From contig JAPPHD010000183.1 in NCBI GenBank assembly GCA_028821125.1, forward strand, positions 1 to 42,780: a stretch of 42,780 nucleotides of DNA, in the 5' to 3' direction. Below are positions 19,207-27,314 of the stretch, piece after piece; positions within the stretch are counted from its first letter, which is position 1; every line of letters starts with the position of its first letter. The stretch is from Gammaproteobacteria bacterium (GTDB lineage Bacteria > Pseudomonadota > Gammaproteobacteria > Pseudomonadales > Azotimanducaceae). The notes beneath the pieces were generated by a model, which was not told the DNA's origin, searched no databases, and saw only the letters and a list, made by a program, of their open reading frames with translations. The position numbers and the translations under genes are program-made.

Positions 19207-19464
19207 TTGAAGACGGGACCCTTGTGCCCGGTGCGGACGACGCTCTCGCGGCTCTTCGCAAGCGGCCGGCTGGGTTGGATTGATGTCATGCAGCCAAAGT
19301 AAGCGTCTTTGCAGGTGCGTTCAAGTGACCGCGATTGCTGGGCCGCGGCGCCCGCTGGTGTCTCCAGGGTATTGGCAAAGCTGGCGTTGTTGGACTCCCG
19401 GGCACCGCACGCTCACTTTTATGGAAAAACCGCCAGCAACGGTCAGCGAGTTCGCATGCGGGGC

Positions 19465-20046
19465 TCAATCGAGATCGGCCAGCAGGGCGGTACGTATCTC
19501 GCCTTCCACGTTCACCTCGCAGCGCATGAGATCGTGGTCGATGCCGAAAGTGAGGGTGGCGCCGGACCTGAGCTCTTCGATAGATGCCGCATCGAGTTCG
19601 AAACGCATGAAATGCACGGCGGCGGTCTTCTCGCCGGTGGACCGGTCGAGGTCTTCGTTGGCGATGCTGAAAGTGCGGGGGCGATGGCCGATGCATGTCC
19701 AGACGCGGTGCTCGATACCGCCCAGCACCTGCAGCGCGCGGCGTCTCTCCTCGACATCCGGGTATTCGATCATGAAGGTCGCCTTCCAGTTGGCGCCGTC
19801 GGGGATGAGTGGGTTGTAGGCCTCGATCTCTTCTTCGATCTGGTCGGGCTCGAAGATGCGTTCCACGCGCAGCATCTCCTGCACCTGGTATTTCATGGTG
19901 GTGAAATCTTCGAAGTAGAGCGTCGCGTGGTCGTTCAGCGGCAGTTGCCGGCGTTTCTTGTGGGCGATGACGGCGGCGCGGAATGCCGGCCGCTCCGTCG
20001 CGTACTGCTCGAGGCTCCAGAGCTTCGATCTGTCCAGTTTTTGCAT
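19465..20046 (-). CDS. DUF3501 family protein
   Basis: A 193-residue soluble protein matching the DUF3501 family from memory (N-terminal LDRSKLWSLEQYATERPAFRA, central HRVWTCIGHRP, C-terminal FGIDHDLMRCEV). The biochemical role of the family is not established. It is typically encoded beside a GlpC/HdrD-like iron-sulfur protein and a rubrerythrin, which suggests a redox or peroxide-related role. Here it follows the iron-sulfur gene by 12 bases, in the expected order. The matching rubrerythrin is 12 kb away at 32211-32627. No signal peptide or membrane segment is seen, so it should be cytoplasmic. Confidence 0.82.
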   Translation of the reverse strand: MQKLDRSKLWSLEQYATERPAFRAAVIAHKKRRQLPLNDHATLYFEDFTTMKYQVQEMLRVERIFEPDQIEEEIEAYNPLIPDGANWKATFMIEYPDVEERRRALQVLGGIEHRVWTCIGHRPRTFSIANEDLDRSTGEKTAAVHFMRFELDAASIEELRSGATLTFGIDHDLMRCEVNVEGEIRTALLADLD

Positions 20047-20058
20047 TCGGGGCCGGGC

Positions 20059-21396
20059 TCAGATCCCGTACGCGGCGCGTGCCATGGAAATGGGGTGTTC
20101 GGCCTCGCCGGTCTCGCCCTGGCCCTCCAGGCCATGGGCGATCAGCCGCCCGGCCATGGGGCAGTCCGAGCCGAACCGGTCCGGGTTTGCCTGTTTGACC
20201 CGGTTCACCACCGGGCGGGCGATCTTCATGGCCTTGGCGTGGGTCTCCGCCTTCACGGCATAGGTGCCGTCGTGCCCCGAGCAACGCTCGATGGCCGCCA
20301 CCTCGGTGCCCTCGATCAGGTTCAGGAACTCCCGGGTCTTCCCGCCGATGTTCTGCACGCGCTGGTGGCAGGCAACGTGGTAGGCCACCTTGCCGAGGGG
20401 ATTCCGGAAATCCGTGTTCAGGAGCCCGGCCCTGTGACGCAGCATGAGGTATTCGAAGGGATCGAAAAACGCTGCCGCCACCCGGGCAACCTCTTCGTCG
20501 TCCGGGAACATGAGAGGCAGTTCCTGCTTGTACATCAGCACGCAGGACGGCACCGGGGCCAGCAGGTCGCAACCCGCCTCGATGGCTTCCAGGAAGGCCG
20601 GCAGGTTAGCTTCCTTCATTGCCGCCACCCGGTCGAGATCCCCGAGTTCCAGTTTCGGCATGCCGCAACAGCCGGCGTCCTTGAGGATGGTTACGGGTAT
20701 GCCGTTGTGATTGAGCACGGCGATCATGTCCTCGACGATTTCGGGCGTGTTGTAGTCGCCGTAGCAGGTGGCGTAGATGGCCACCCGCCCTGTGGTGCGG
20801 TCCGACGGGACGGCGTCCAGTTCATCGCCGGCGCTGGTCCCCACCCGCTTCGACAGCGGCTTTGCGTTGAATACCGGCAGTGGGGCGTCGGCGGCCATGC
20901 CGGCGATACGCTCGCCGAGCTTGCGCAACGGCTTGATCCTCGCAGCCGCATTCGCGGCCTGGGCGATTCCGGGCTTCGACAGGACACCGAAAACACGGTC
21001 TGTGCTGGTGATCAGCCGGTCGCGCCACTTGGTGTCCCCCTGCTTGAACCGCCAGGCCTTGGCGCGGAGCATCAGGTGGGGGAAGTCCACCGCCCATTCA
21101 TGGGGCGGCAGGTAGGGGCACTTGGTCTCCGCGCAGAGGTCGCAGAGGAAACACTGGTCGACGACCTTGGTGTAGTCCTCCTTGGGGATACCGTCGACTT
21201 CCAGCGTCGGCGACTCGTCCACCAGGTCGAAGAGGGTCGGAAAGGCATCGCAGAGGCTGACGCAGCGCCGGCAGCCGTGGCAGATGTCGTATATCCGCTC
21301 GAGTTCCTCGTACAGGCTGTCCTCGTCGTAGAACCCCTCGTCCCGCCAGCCGAGCGGCTGACGTTCGGGGGCTTCAAGACTGCCTTCGCGTACCAA
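20059..21396 (-). CDS. GlpC/HdrD-like iron-sulfur (CCG domain) protein
   Basis: Electron-transfer protein with two [4Fe-4S] ferredoxin-like motifs followed by two cysteine-rich CCG domains, as in the GlpC subunit of anaerobic glycerol-3-phosphate dehydrogenase and HdrD of heterodisulfide reductase. The first motif is CHGCRRCVSLC, which lacks the usual trailing Cys-Pro; the second is CFLCDLCAETKCP. CCG-type segments are DAGCCGMPKLELG and later HVACHQRVQNIGG with RCSGHDGTYAV. The frame is open to an ATG at 21522, but that would overlap the upstream YCII gene by 101 bases. Family members usually begin near REGSLEAP, so a TTG at 21396 is preferred (445 aa); the start is uncertain. It is followed by DUF3501, its usual partner, and acts in the cytoplasm or at the membrane surface. 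Confidence 0.85.
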   Translation of the reverse strand: MVREGSLEAPERQPLGWRDEGFYDEDSLYEELERIYDICHGCRRCVSLCDAFPTLFDLVDESPTLEVDGIPKEDYTKVVDQCFLCDLCAETKCPYLPPHEWAVDFPHLMLRAKAWRFKQGDTKWRDRLITSTDRVFGVLSKPGIAQAANAAARIKPLRKLGERIAGMAADAPLPVFNAKPLSKRVGTSAGDELDAVPSDRTTGRVAIYATCYGDYNTPEIVEDMIAVLNHNGIPVTILKDAGCCGMPKLELGDLDRVAAMKEANLPAFLEAIEAGCDLLAPVPSCVLMYKQELPLMFPDDEEVARVAAAFFDPFEYLMLRHRAGLLNTDFRNPLGKVAYHVACHQRVQNIGGKTREFLNLIEGTEVAAIERCSGHDGTYAVKAETHAKAMKIARPVVNRVKQANPDRFGSDCPMAGRLIAHGLEGQGETGEAEHPISMARAAYGI

Positions 21397-21421
21397 CGTG
21401 AAATCCCGTTCGAGGGGAGCG

Positions 21422-21721
21422 CTATCCGGGGCGACCCGTGAACCAGTCCCACGGCTGAATCCGGGACTCTGCGAATATCTCCGCTTTTCCGTAGGGGCTG
21501 TCCGCCAGGAACGCCTGCGCATCCGCGGCCGAAGGGGCCTCGAGAATCAGCAGCAGGCCCGTGACGTTCCCGGCGCCGTCGTCGAGCGTCGGCCCCCCGT
21601 GATGAACCACAACCTCGGCATGGTCCGGATGATTGCGCAGATAGCTTCGAAAGGTCTCCTGCAACTCGCTGCGTGCGGATTCCGCTTCGGGCTTGTGAAC
21701 GACGGAAACTACAAAGTACAT
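21422..21721 (-). CDS. YCII-related domain protein
   Basis: A 99-residue protein with the YCII/dimeric ferredoxin-like pattern: MYFVVSVVHKPEAESAR, then HHGGPTLDDGAGNVTGLLLILEAPSAADAQAFLADSPY, ending in WDWFTG. Family members are small alpha-beta dimers, some with chlorohydrolase-like or isomerase activity; the substrate here is unknown. The start at 21721 has GGGAGAG just upstream, and a longer frame from 21757 is not needed. It is the first gene of the operon with the iron-sulfur protein and DUF3501. Confidence 0.8.
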   Translation of the reverse strand: MYFVVSVVHKPEAESARSELQETFRSYLRNHPDHAEVVVHHGGPTLDDGAGNVTGLLLILEAPSAADAQAFLADSPYGKAEIFAESRIQPWDWFTGRPG

Positions 21722-21753
21722 GGGTTCTCTCCCTATGGTTTGGGCAGTCCTGG

Positions 21754-21948
21754 TCAATCACCGTAAGAAACCCCCTCGCCTCGTGTCAACCGGCTAGCCC
21801 GGGCTGACTGCCACCGATCGGTGAGATGCAGGGCGAGTACATCGGCGTCCGCACCGGGAAGTTGGTGAAGGATGCGGGCTGCTATATAGACCGTTGAGTT
21901 TTCCTTTACGACTAAAAAGATAACTCGATGTTCGAATCTGCGGGTTGG
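21754..21948 (-). pseudogene. Remnant of a RelE/ParE-type toxin gene
   Basis: An open stretch on the minus strand with no start codon reads, after a stop, PTRRFEHRVIFLVVKENSTV and then YIAARILHQLPGADADVLAL. The order 'H-R-V-I-F ... V-Y-I-A-A-R-I-L-H-x ... D' is the typical C-terminal strand pair of ParE/RelE toxins. The N-terminal half and any antitoxin gene are missing, and the final residues diverge from the family. It looks like a decayed fragment between two operons. Recognition is by eye only. Confidence 0.45.
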
Positions 21949-21984
21949 TTATGTTTTTGGGTGCTCGCCCGGGAAGGGCTGGCC

Positions 21985-23742
21985 TCAGGTGGGTTCCGCG
22001 TGGGGCAACTCCACACGCAGCGTCACGATATCCGTGCCGTGGTATTGCTGGTGGCGGATCGAGGAGGCGAGGTGTCGCAGCAGCCGTAGCGAGACTTCCT
22101 GTTCGACTTTCGTTTCCGCGCCGATGTCGTCAAGCAGCGCGATACGGTCCTGGAGGTTCTCCTCGCCTTTCGAGGCTACGAACTCCAGGGTCGCGCCTCC
22201 GTCTTCGGCGCGCGCGACAAGCAGCAACCGCCGCGACTCGGCCGCCCCGGCGGATTCGTCCCGGTGCAGCAGCGTCAGCAGCGTTTCCTCGCTGGCGGCC
22301 CCAAGGCGATCCCTCATCGCCGCGTTCCAGCCGCTGCGCGCGGCAAACGCCCCGAGAAACTCCCGGATCGTCTGCAGGGCGGTAAGGTCGAACGCCAGGT
22401 CGATGCGCTGCGGGCGGGGTTTCGTCAATTGCACGAAGAGGGTCATGACTATCGCCAGAATGCCTCCGGCGATCATGCCGTTGTTCAGGACGCCGCCTGC
22501 GATCGGGGAAACCAGCTCGGGAAATATCACGCCGCTCTGGAACCCGGCGCCCGTCCAGAACGAGACGCCGGCGATCAGCCCCTGGCGTGTGTCGATGCCG
22601 CCCTGAACAATGATCCTCAGGCCGATGACGAAAATTGTCGCCATGGTGACACCGATGAACGCTGCGGTCACCGGGCCCGGAATCGCCAGGATCACGGCCA
22701 GCGCCTTGGGAAAGCAGGCGAGCGCAATCATGACCGCCCCGAGTCCGACGCCGATACGGCGGGTACTGATGCCGGTGATCTCCACCATCGATGCCCCGTT
22801 CGGACGGGAGCCGGCCGGCATCGTGCCGGCCAGGCCCGACATCAGGTTGCCCACTCCGTCCGCAGCCACTGCGCCCTGTACGGCGCGAAAGTCCACCGCC
22901 CGGGATTCGGCCCAGGACACGCGCTGGATCGCGACCGAGCAGCTTATGGTTTGAATGGTGCAGACCACGGCGATGAACAGGAAGCCGGGCAGCAACGCCC
23001 AGAAGGAGAGCCCGAAATCGGCGCCCGTGATCGGCCACTCCGGGCCCGGCAATCCTATCCAGGCGGACCGGGCAACGCGGTCGAAGTCGTAGAGTCCGTA
23101 TGCGGCAGCGACGGCCGAACCGGCAACGATGCCGATGACGGGCGCCCAGAGGCGCAGGCTTCTCCCCGCCTTCAGAATCAGGCCGGCGATGACGAGCAGC
23201 GTAATCAGCGCGCTCAGGGGTGCGGCCGCCGGCGGCGTTGCGGCCGGGACGTTCTGCAACTGTTCGAAGATGATGGGCATGACGGTGACGGGCGTCAGCA
23301 TCATGACCGTTCCCGTGACCGTTGGTGTGAAGATGCTGCGGAATAGCGAGAGCCTTGCGGACAACGCAATCTGGAAGAGACCCAGGCAGATGACCAGGGC
23401 GGCAAGCAAAGCCGGGCCGCCGGCAGCGAGGGCAGCGATGCTGACCGCAATGGAAGCCCCGGATGCCCCGGTCGCCAGGATGTATCCCGCTCCGAACCGG
23501 CCGACCCTGAGTGCCTGTAGCAGCGTGCTTGCGCCGCAGACCGCAATCGAAGCGAACACCGCCCACAACAGCACGTCCTCCGGCTGGCCGGCGGCCCGGA
23601 ACACGACCGTCGGGATGAGCACCGCGCCGGGCAGCACGAGGCTGGCAAGCTGCAGCGCGAAACCGGCCGTGAACGGCAGCGGGACCCTGGCGTGGGGACT
23701 CGGGCGGTCTCCCCAGTGTCCGCCGGATTCGTCGCTGGCCAT
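21985..23742 (-). CDS. NCS2 (xanthine/uracil-type) permease with GHKL-like C-terminal domain
   Basis: Inner-membrane transporter of 585 residues. Residues 1-435 show the NCS2 pattern: about 14 hydrophobic segments, GASGASIAVS, FTPTVTGTVMMLTP, and the conserved region near GNLMSGLAGTMPAGSRPNGASMVEITG. This matches nucleobase:cation symporters, which carry uracil, xanthine or urate; the substrate here could be another heterocycle. Residues about 440-585 are a hydrophilic extension patterned like an RsbW-type GHKL ATPase (EETLLTLL, then LRLLRHLASSIRHQQYHGTDIVTLRV), but the N-box Asn and the glycine-rich lid look lost. The start at 23742 lies 8 bases after the TRAP permease stop, making it the last gene of a catabolic operon. 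A longer open frame upstream is only the TRAP gene read in another frame. Confidence 0.85.
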   Translation of the reverse strand: MASDESGGHWGDRPSPHARVPLPFTAGFALQLASLVLPGAVLIPTVVFRAAGQPEDVLLWAVFASIAVCGASTLLQALRVGRFGAGYILATGASGASIAVSIAALAAGGPALLAALVICLGLFQIALSARLSLFRSIFTPTVTGTVMMLTPVTVMPIIFEQLQNVPAATPPAAAPLSALITLLVIAGLILKAGRSLRLWAPVIGIVAGSAVAAAYGLYDFDRVARSAWIGLPGPEWPITGADFGLSFWALLPGFLFIAVVCTIQTISCSVAIQRVSWAESRAVDFRAVQGAVAADGVGNLMSGLAGTMPAGSRPNGASMVEITGISTRRIGVGLGAVMIALACFPKALAVILAIPGPVTAAFIGVTMATIFVIGLRIIVQGGIDTRQGLIAGVSFWTGAGFQSGVIFPELVSPIAGGVLNNGMIAGGILAIVMTLFVQLTKPRPQRIDLAFDLTALQTIREFLGAFAARSGWNAAMRDRLGAASEETLLTLLHRDESAGAAESRRLLLVARAEDGGATLEFVASKGEENLQDRIALLDDIGAETKVEQEVSLRLLRHLASSIRHQQYHGTDIVTLRVELPHAEPT

Positions 23743-23750
23743 GCGGGACG

Positions 23751-25067
23751 CTAGCCCAGCCCCGGAAGCCAGAGGCAGACGGTGGGGGCGGCCAGGATGA
23801 TTCCGAGGATGACGATTCCGCTGAACAGGAACGGGACGATGCCCCGGAACGATTCGCCGAGCGGGGTGTCCCGGTCCAGCGAGTTGATCACGTACACGTT
23901 GAGACCGATGGGCGGGGTTATCAGGCCGATCTCTACGGCGAAAAGAGCCAGCACTCCGAACCAGATGGCGATCTGCTCCTCTGTATAGCCGAAGTCGAGC
24001 CCGGTGAGCAGGGGAAAGAAAACGGGCACCGTGAGCAGGATCATCGCCATGCTGTCCATCACGCAGCCGAGCACCAGGTAGACGAGCAGAATGCCGATCA
24101 GGATCGATATTGGGGACAGTCCCGACATGGAAAGCGCGTCGGCCAGTTCCACCGTGACCTGTGAGAGTGCCAGAAAGCTGTTGAATATCTCCGCGCCTAC
24201 CAGGATAAGGAAGATCATACCGGTCGCCTGCGCCGTTTCGAGCAGGCTCGATGTGAAAGCCGCCCGGTTCAGCCGACCGGACGCCAGCCCCGCCAGCGCG
24301 GTGGCCGCCGCGCCGATGGCGGCGCCCTCGGTCGGGGTGAAGATGCCGAAATAGATGCCGCCGACGACGGAGACGAAGATGACCGCCACCGGCCACACCC
24401 CTCCCAGGCTGCGGATGCGCTCGCGCATCGGCGCTGCCGGAACCACCGGGCCGGCCCCGGGCCGCAGCCGCACGTACACGGAAATCGCCGCCCAATAGCC
24501 GGCCGTTGCAATGAGCCCCGGGATCAACGCGGCCAGAAACAGCTTGCCGATCGACTGCTCGGTGATGACCCCGTAGATCACCAGGATCACGGAGGGCGGA
24601 ATCAGGATGCCGAGCGTTCCGCCCGCCGCCAGGGCGCCGGTCGCCAGGGCGCCGGAATAGCCATGGCGCTTCATCTCGGGCAGGGCCACGGAGGCCATCG
24701 TCGCACCGGTGGCGATGGAGGATCCGCAGATGGAGCCGAACGCGGCGCTGCCGAAGATGGTCGAGACGGCCAGTCCGCCCCGGTAATGGCCCGTCCAGGC
24801 GCGGGCCGCGTCGAACAGCAGGCGCCCGAGCCCCGCCCGGGCTGCGAACTGACCCATCAGCAGGAACAGCGGCAGTACCGAGAGCGTGTAGCTCGATACG
24901 CGGCCGAACGGCGCCGTGTTCAGTAGGTTGAGGAACGCCGGCCAGCCCGCGAGCGAGGCGAAACCGAAGCCGCCGACGGCGAACATTGCAACCGCCACCG
25001 GCATCCTGAGCGCGATCAGCAGCAGGCAGACGCCGAACAGCAGGCCGCCGAATTCGACGTCCGTCAT
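23751..25067 (-). CDS. TRAP transporter large permease (DctM family)
   Basis: Large membrane subunit of a tripartite ATP-independent periplasmic transporter, 438 residues and about 12 hydrophobic segments. Features include ALRMPVAVAMFAVGGFGFASL, the conserved FGSAAFGSICGSSIATGATM, LGILIPPSVILVIYGVITEQSIG and FGVLALFAVEIGLITPPIGLNVYVI. The start at 25067 overlaps the small-permease stop (ATGA), so the two are translationally coupled. It imports a solute delivered by the DctP protein using a sodium or proton gradient. Confidence 0.92.
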   Translation of the reverse strand: MTDVEFGGLLFGVCLLLIALRMPVAVAMFAVGGFGFASLAGWPAFLNLLNTAPFGRVSSYTLSVLPLFLLMGQFAARAGLGRLLFDAARAWTGHYRGGLAVSTIFGSAAFGSICGSSIATGATMASVALPEMKRHGYSGALATGALAAGGTLGILIPPSVILVIYGVITEQSIGKLFLAALIPGLIATAGYWAAISVYVRLRPGAGPVVPAAPMRERIRSLGGVWPVAVIFVSVVGGIYFGIFTPTEGAAIGAAATALAGLASGRLNRAAFTSSLLETAQATGMIFLILVGAEIFNSFLALSQVTVELADALSMSGLSPISILIGILLVYLVLGCVMDSMAMILLTVPVFFPLLTGLDFGYTEEQIAIWFGVLALFAVEIGLITPPIGLNVYVINSLDRDTPLGESFRGIVPFLFSGIVILGIILAAPTVCLWLPGLG

Positions 25068-25597
25068 GGTTCCCGAGTCTTCAGGCGACGGAAAAACGCA
25101 AGCCCGCAGATTGCCGCCAGCAGCAGCGCGCCCAGCAGGGCAGAGAAGTACGCCCAATGGATGGGAATGCCCAGAAACACCGTCGTTTCGCCGTCAGCGA
25201 GCTTGTGCATGCCACCGATGCACAGGCGCCATGCGATCAGGCCCGCAACGGCGGCGAATACCAGTTGGTGCGCGGCGTCCAACACCGCCCGGCGGCGCGG
25301 GTGCATTCTCCCGGTGAAGAACTCCACGACGATGTTGGCGTTCCGGCTATGGCAGTACGGAAAGAAGGCGAACACCGCAATGCCGCAGGCGAGTTCGGTG
25401 AGTTCGTAATCGCCGGGAACCGGCGCATTGAAGAGGTAACGCCCGAGAACGCTGACCAGCGTCATGCCCGTCACCCCGACCAGCAACAGGCCTCCCGCCA
25501 GCGCGACGCCGCGTGCCAGCCGCTCCAACCAGGCGCCGACGGGGTGTCCCGGCGATTCCGGGCCCCCGGACACGATGCCTGACTGCTCGTCCGCCAT
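25064..25597 (-). CDS. TRAP transporter small permease (DctQ family)
   Basis: Small four-helix membrane subunit, 177 residues. It has the DctQ signature around GRYLFNAPVPGDYELTELACGIAVFAFFPYCH and a following polar stretch NANIVVEFFTGRMHPRRRAVLD. The start ATG has a GGGGCGAG upstream. It lies between the DctP gene (10-base gap) and the DctM gene (4-base overlap), the standard P-Q-M order. Confidence 0.88.
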   Translation of the reverse strand: MADEQSGIVSGGPESPGHPVGAWLERLARGVALAGGLLLVGVTGMTLVSVLGRYLFNAPVPGDYELTELACGIAVFAFFPYCHSRNANIVVEFFTGRMHPRRRAVLDAAHQLVFAAVAGLIAWRLCIGGMHKLADGETTVFLGIPIHWAYFSALLGALLLAAICGLAFFRRLKTREP

Positions 25598-25607
25598 GGG
25601 CTCGCCC

Positions 25608-26768
25608 CTACGGATCAGTGCCGTATTTCGCGATCAGGCGCGCCGCATCCGCGAGCATGGTTTCGCCGTCGTGCCCCGATTCGCCCACTTTGTTCACCCA
25701 TGCCGTTACTACCGGCCCGGTAAGCGTCCGCCATCGCTCGCGCTCCGGTTCGGAAAGCGGAACGATGCCGTGGCCGCGTTGCACCGCGAGGTCGCGGCCC
25801 CTTGTTTCATCCTCCTGCCAAAGCCGCCCGAGCCGCCGGGCGAGGGCCATCCCGGTGGATTGGTCGACAACGTCCCTGATTTCCTCCGGCAAACCATTGT
25901 AACGGGCCTTGTTCATCGTCATCACGAACAGCACGCAACCCAGGGCAACCTCGGTATGGGACCGGGTCACTTCGTGGAGACGGAACGGCCGCATGATGGT
26001 CCACGGGACCCAGACGCCGTCCACGACGCCGCGCGAAAGCGCCTCGTAGACCTTGGGAACCGGCATGCCGACCGGGACGGCGCCAAGGGCCTCCAGCGTC
26101 GCGGCGGTTGCATGCGAAGGCGCTCGAATCTTCAGGCCCGCCAGGTCTTCGAGCGCACGGACAGGCCCGCCGTTCGTATGGATGTGGCCGGGTGCGGCGG
26201 CATGGAAAACCAGGGGGCGGGTGTCGGCGTATTCGGCCCGCATCCATTTGCGGTAGAAGGCCACCAACGCCTGGCTGGTCGCTTCCGCGTTGCCGCAAAC
26301 GAAGGGCAGTTCGAACGCCTCCGTCAACGGAAATCGTCCCGGCGTGTAGCCCGGCGAAGTCCAGACGATGTCTACCACGCCGTCGCGGGCCTGGCGGTAA
26401 AGGTCCGACGACTTGCCGCCGAGCTGCATTGCGGGGAACACCTGAACCCGCGCCCGCCCCCCGGAGCGGTCTTTGATCTCGCTGGCCCAGGGCAGGAGAA
26501 ACGAGCGCACTGCCAGCGATTTGGGTGAATTGAAGGTGTGCAGCCGTAGCGTGACCGGCTCGGCGTCAGCGGTGTTCACCAACGCACAAAGCAGGACGGC
26601 GGCGAGCGCACCGATCGGCAGATGGAGCGGCCGCCGATGGCTGGCGCGATTCGATGGCGCCCTTGCCGATTCGTCAGCGAAACCCGAGCCGTTGCCGCCC
26701 TGGGCTTCCCGTTGGCGTCCCTTGCGAGTTGTGTTCCCGGCCGGCGCAGTTGCAATTGTGGAATTCAA
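25608..26768 (-). CDS. TRAP transporter solute-binding protein (DctP family)
   Basis: Periplasmic substrate-binding component that captures the solute and passes it to the QM permease. DctP-type features are LRLHTFNSPKSLAVRSFLLPWASEI, VFPAMQLGGKSSDLYRQARDGVVDIVW, the family segment LAGLKIRAPSHATAATLEALGAVPV and MPVPKVYEALSRGVVDGVWVPW. The Arg in KIRAP is where family members normally bind the ligand carboxylate, so an organic acid is likely. The start appears to be TTG at 26768 with AAGGATTCAGGA just upstream. This gives an unusually long hydrophilic lead of about 45 residues before the hydrophobic signal (LPIGALAAVLLCALVNTADA), so a shorter translation product is possible. Confidence 0.88.
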   Translation of the reverse strand: MNSTIATAPAGNTTRKGRQREAQGGNGSGFADESARAPSNRASHRRPLHLPIGALAAVLLCALVNTADAEPVTLRLHTFNSPKSLAVRSFLLPWASEIKDRSGGRARVQVFPAMQLGGKSSDLYRQARDGVVDIVWTSPGYTPGRFPLTEAFELPFVCGNAEATSQALVAFYRKWMRAEYADTRPLVFHAAAPGHIHTNGGPVRALEDLAGLKIRAPSHATAATLEALGAVPVGMPVPKVYEALSRGVVDGVWVPWTIMRPFRLHEVTRSHTEVALGCVLFVMTMNKARYNGLPEEIRDVVDQSTGMALARRLGRLWQEDETRGRDLAVQRGHGIVPLSEPERERWRTLTGPVVTAWVNKVGESGHDGETMLADAARLIAKYGTDP

Positions 26769-26819
26769 TCCTGAATCCTTATCCTCCGGGTATCGGGACC
26801 CATCCGGCCGACCCGGATT

Positions 26820-27314
26820 TCAAAAGATTATGCTCACCGCACCGTGCCAGGCCAGGGATTCCAGGTCCAGAACGGCACGGCGGTAGGCTATTTTGAAGTC
26901 GTCGCGTTCTCTCCTGAGAATGTAGTCAACTACGCCCACGTACGGCGCCGCCTCGCCGCTCCGGAACCGGAAGACGAGTACGTTTGCGGATACCGAGAGT
27001 TCTCCGTCGCCGGTTTCGGCAATCCGCACGTTGGAAACGAACCGGCGTGTCCGTGACCTCGGGTGCTCGCGGTGCGCATTGCCGCCGGTCAGGCGCAGGG
27101 CCCGGGCGCGCAGACGCGTGATGTCGTCGTCGATGAACACCAGGTCGCGGCTGGGGTCTCCTTCCGGCAGATCCGTCGTGGGAACCACGTACCGTGCGTC
27201 TTCGGTAAACAGGTCTACCCAGGCGTCCAGGCTCCAGTCATCCAGAAGCGCCGCTTCCCTGTACAGGAATTCCTCCACCGACTCGCGCAACGCAGGCCCG
27301 CCATCGGCCGTCAT
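26820..27314 (-). CDS. Ring-hydroxylating oxygenase beta subunit
   Basis: Small subunit of a Rieske non-heme iron oxygenase, 164 residues with the cystatin-like SnoaL fold. It begins with FLYREAALLDDWSLDAWVDLFTEDARYVVP, a typical beta-subunit opening, has the conserved NAHREHPRSRTRRFVSNVRI stretch, and ends with DFKIAYRRAVLDLE. It supports the alpha-subunit oligomer and carries no metal. The start overlaps the alpha stop by four bases (ATGA). The TRAP solute-binding gene follows after 51 bases, tying the oxygenase to solute uptake. Confidence 0.9.
   Translation of the reverse strand: MTADGGPALRESVEEFLYREAALLDDWSLDAWVDLFTEDARYVVPTTDLPEGDPSRDLVFIDDDITRLRARALRLTGGNAHREHPRSRTRRFVSNVRIAETGDGELSVSANVLVFRFRSGEAAPYVGVVDYILRRERDDFKIAYRRAVLDLESLAWHGAVSIIF

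Noticed and set aside
21900-21945. GTTCGAATC string resembling a tRNA T-loop
   Set aside because: No acceptor or anticodon stems can be folded around it, and it lies within the ParE-like remnant.
23743-24495. N-terminal 250-codon extension of the NCS2 permease
   Set aside because: The extension is the TRAP large-permease gene read in another frame; the permease begins at 23742 with MASDESGGHW.
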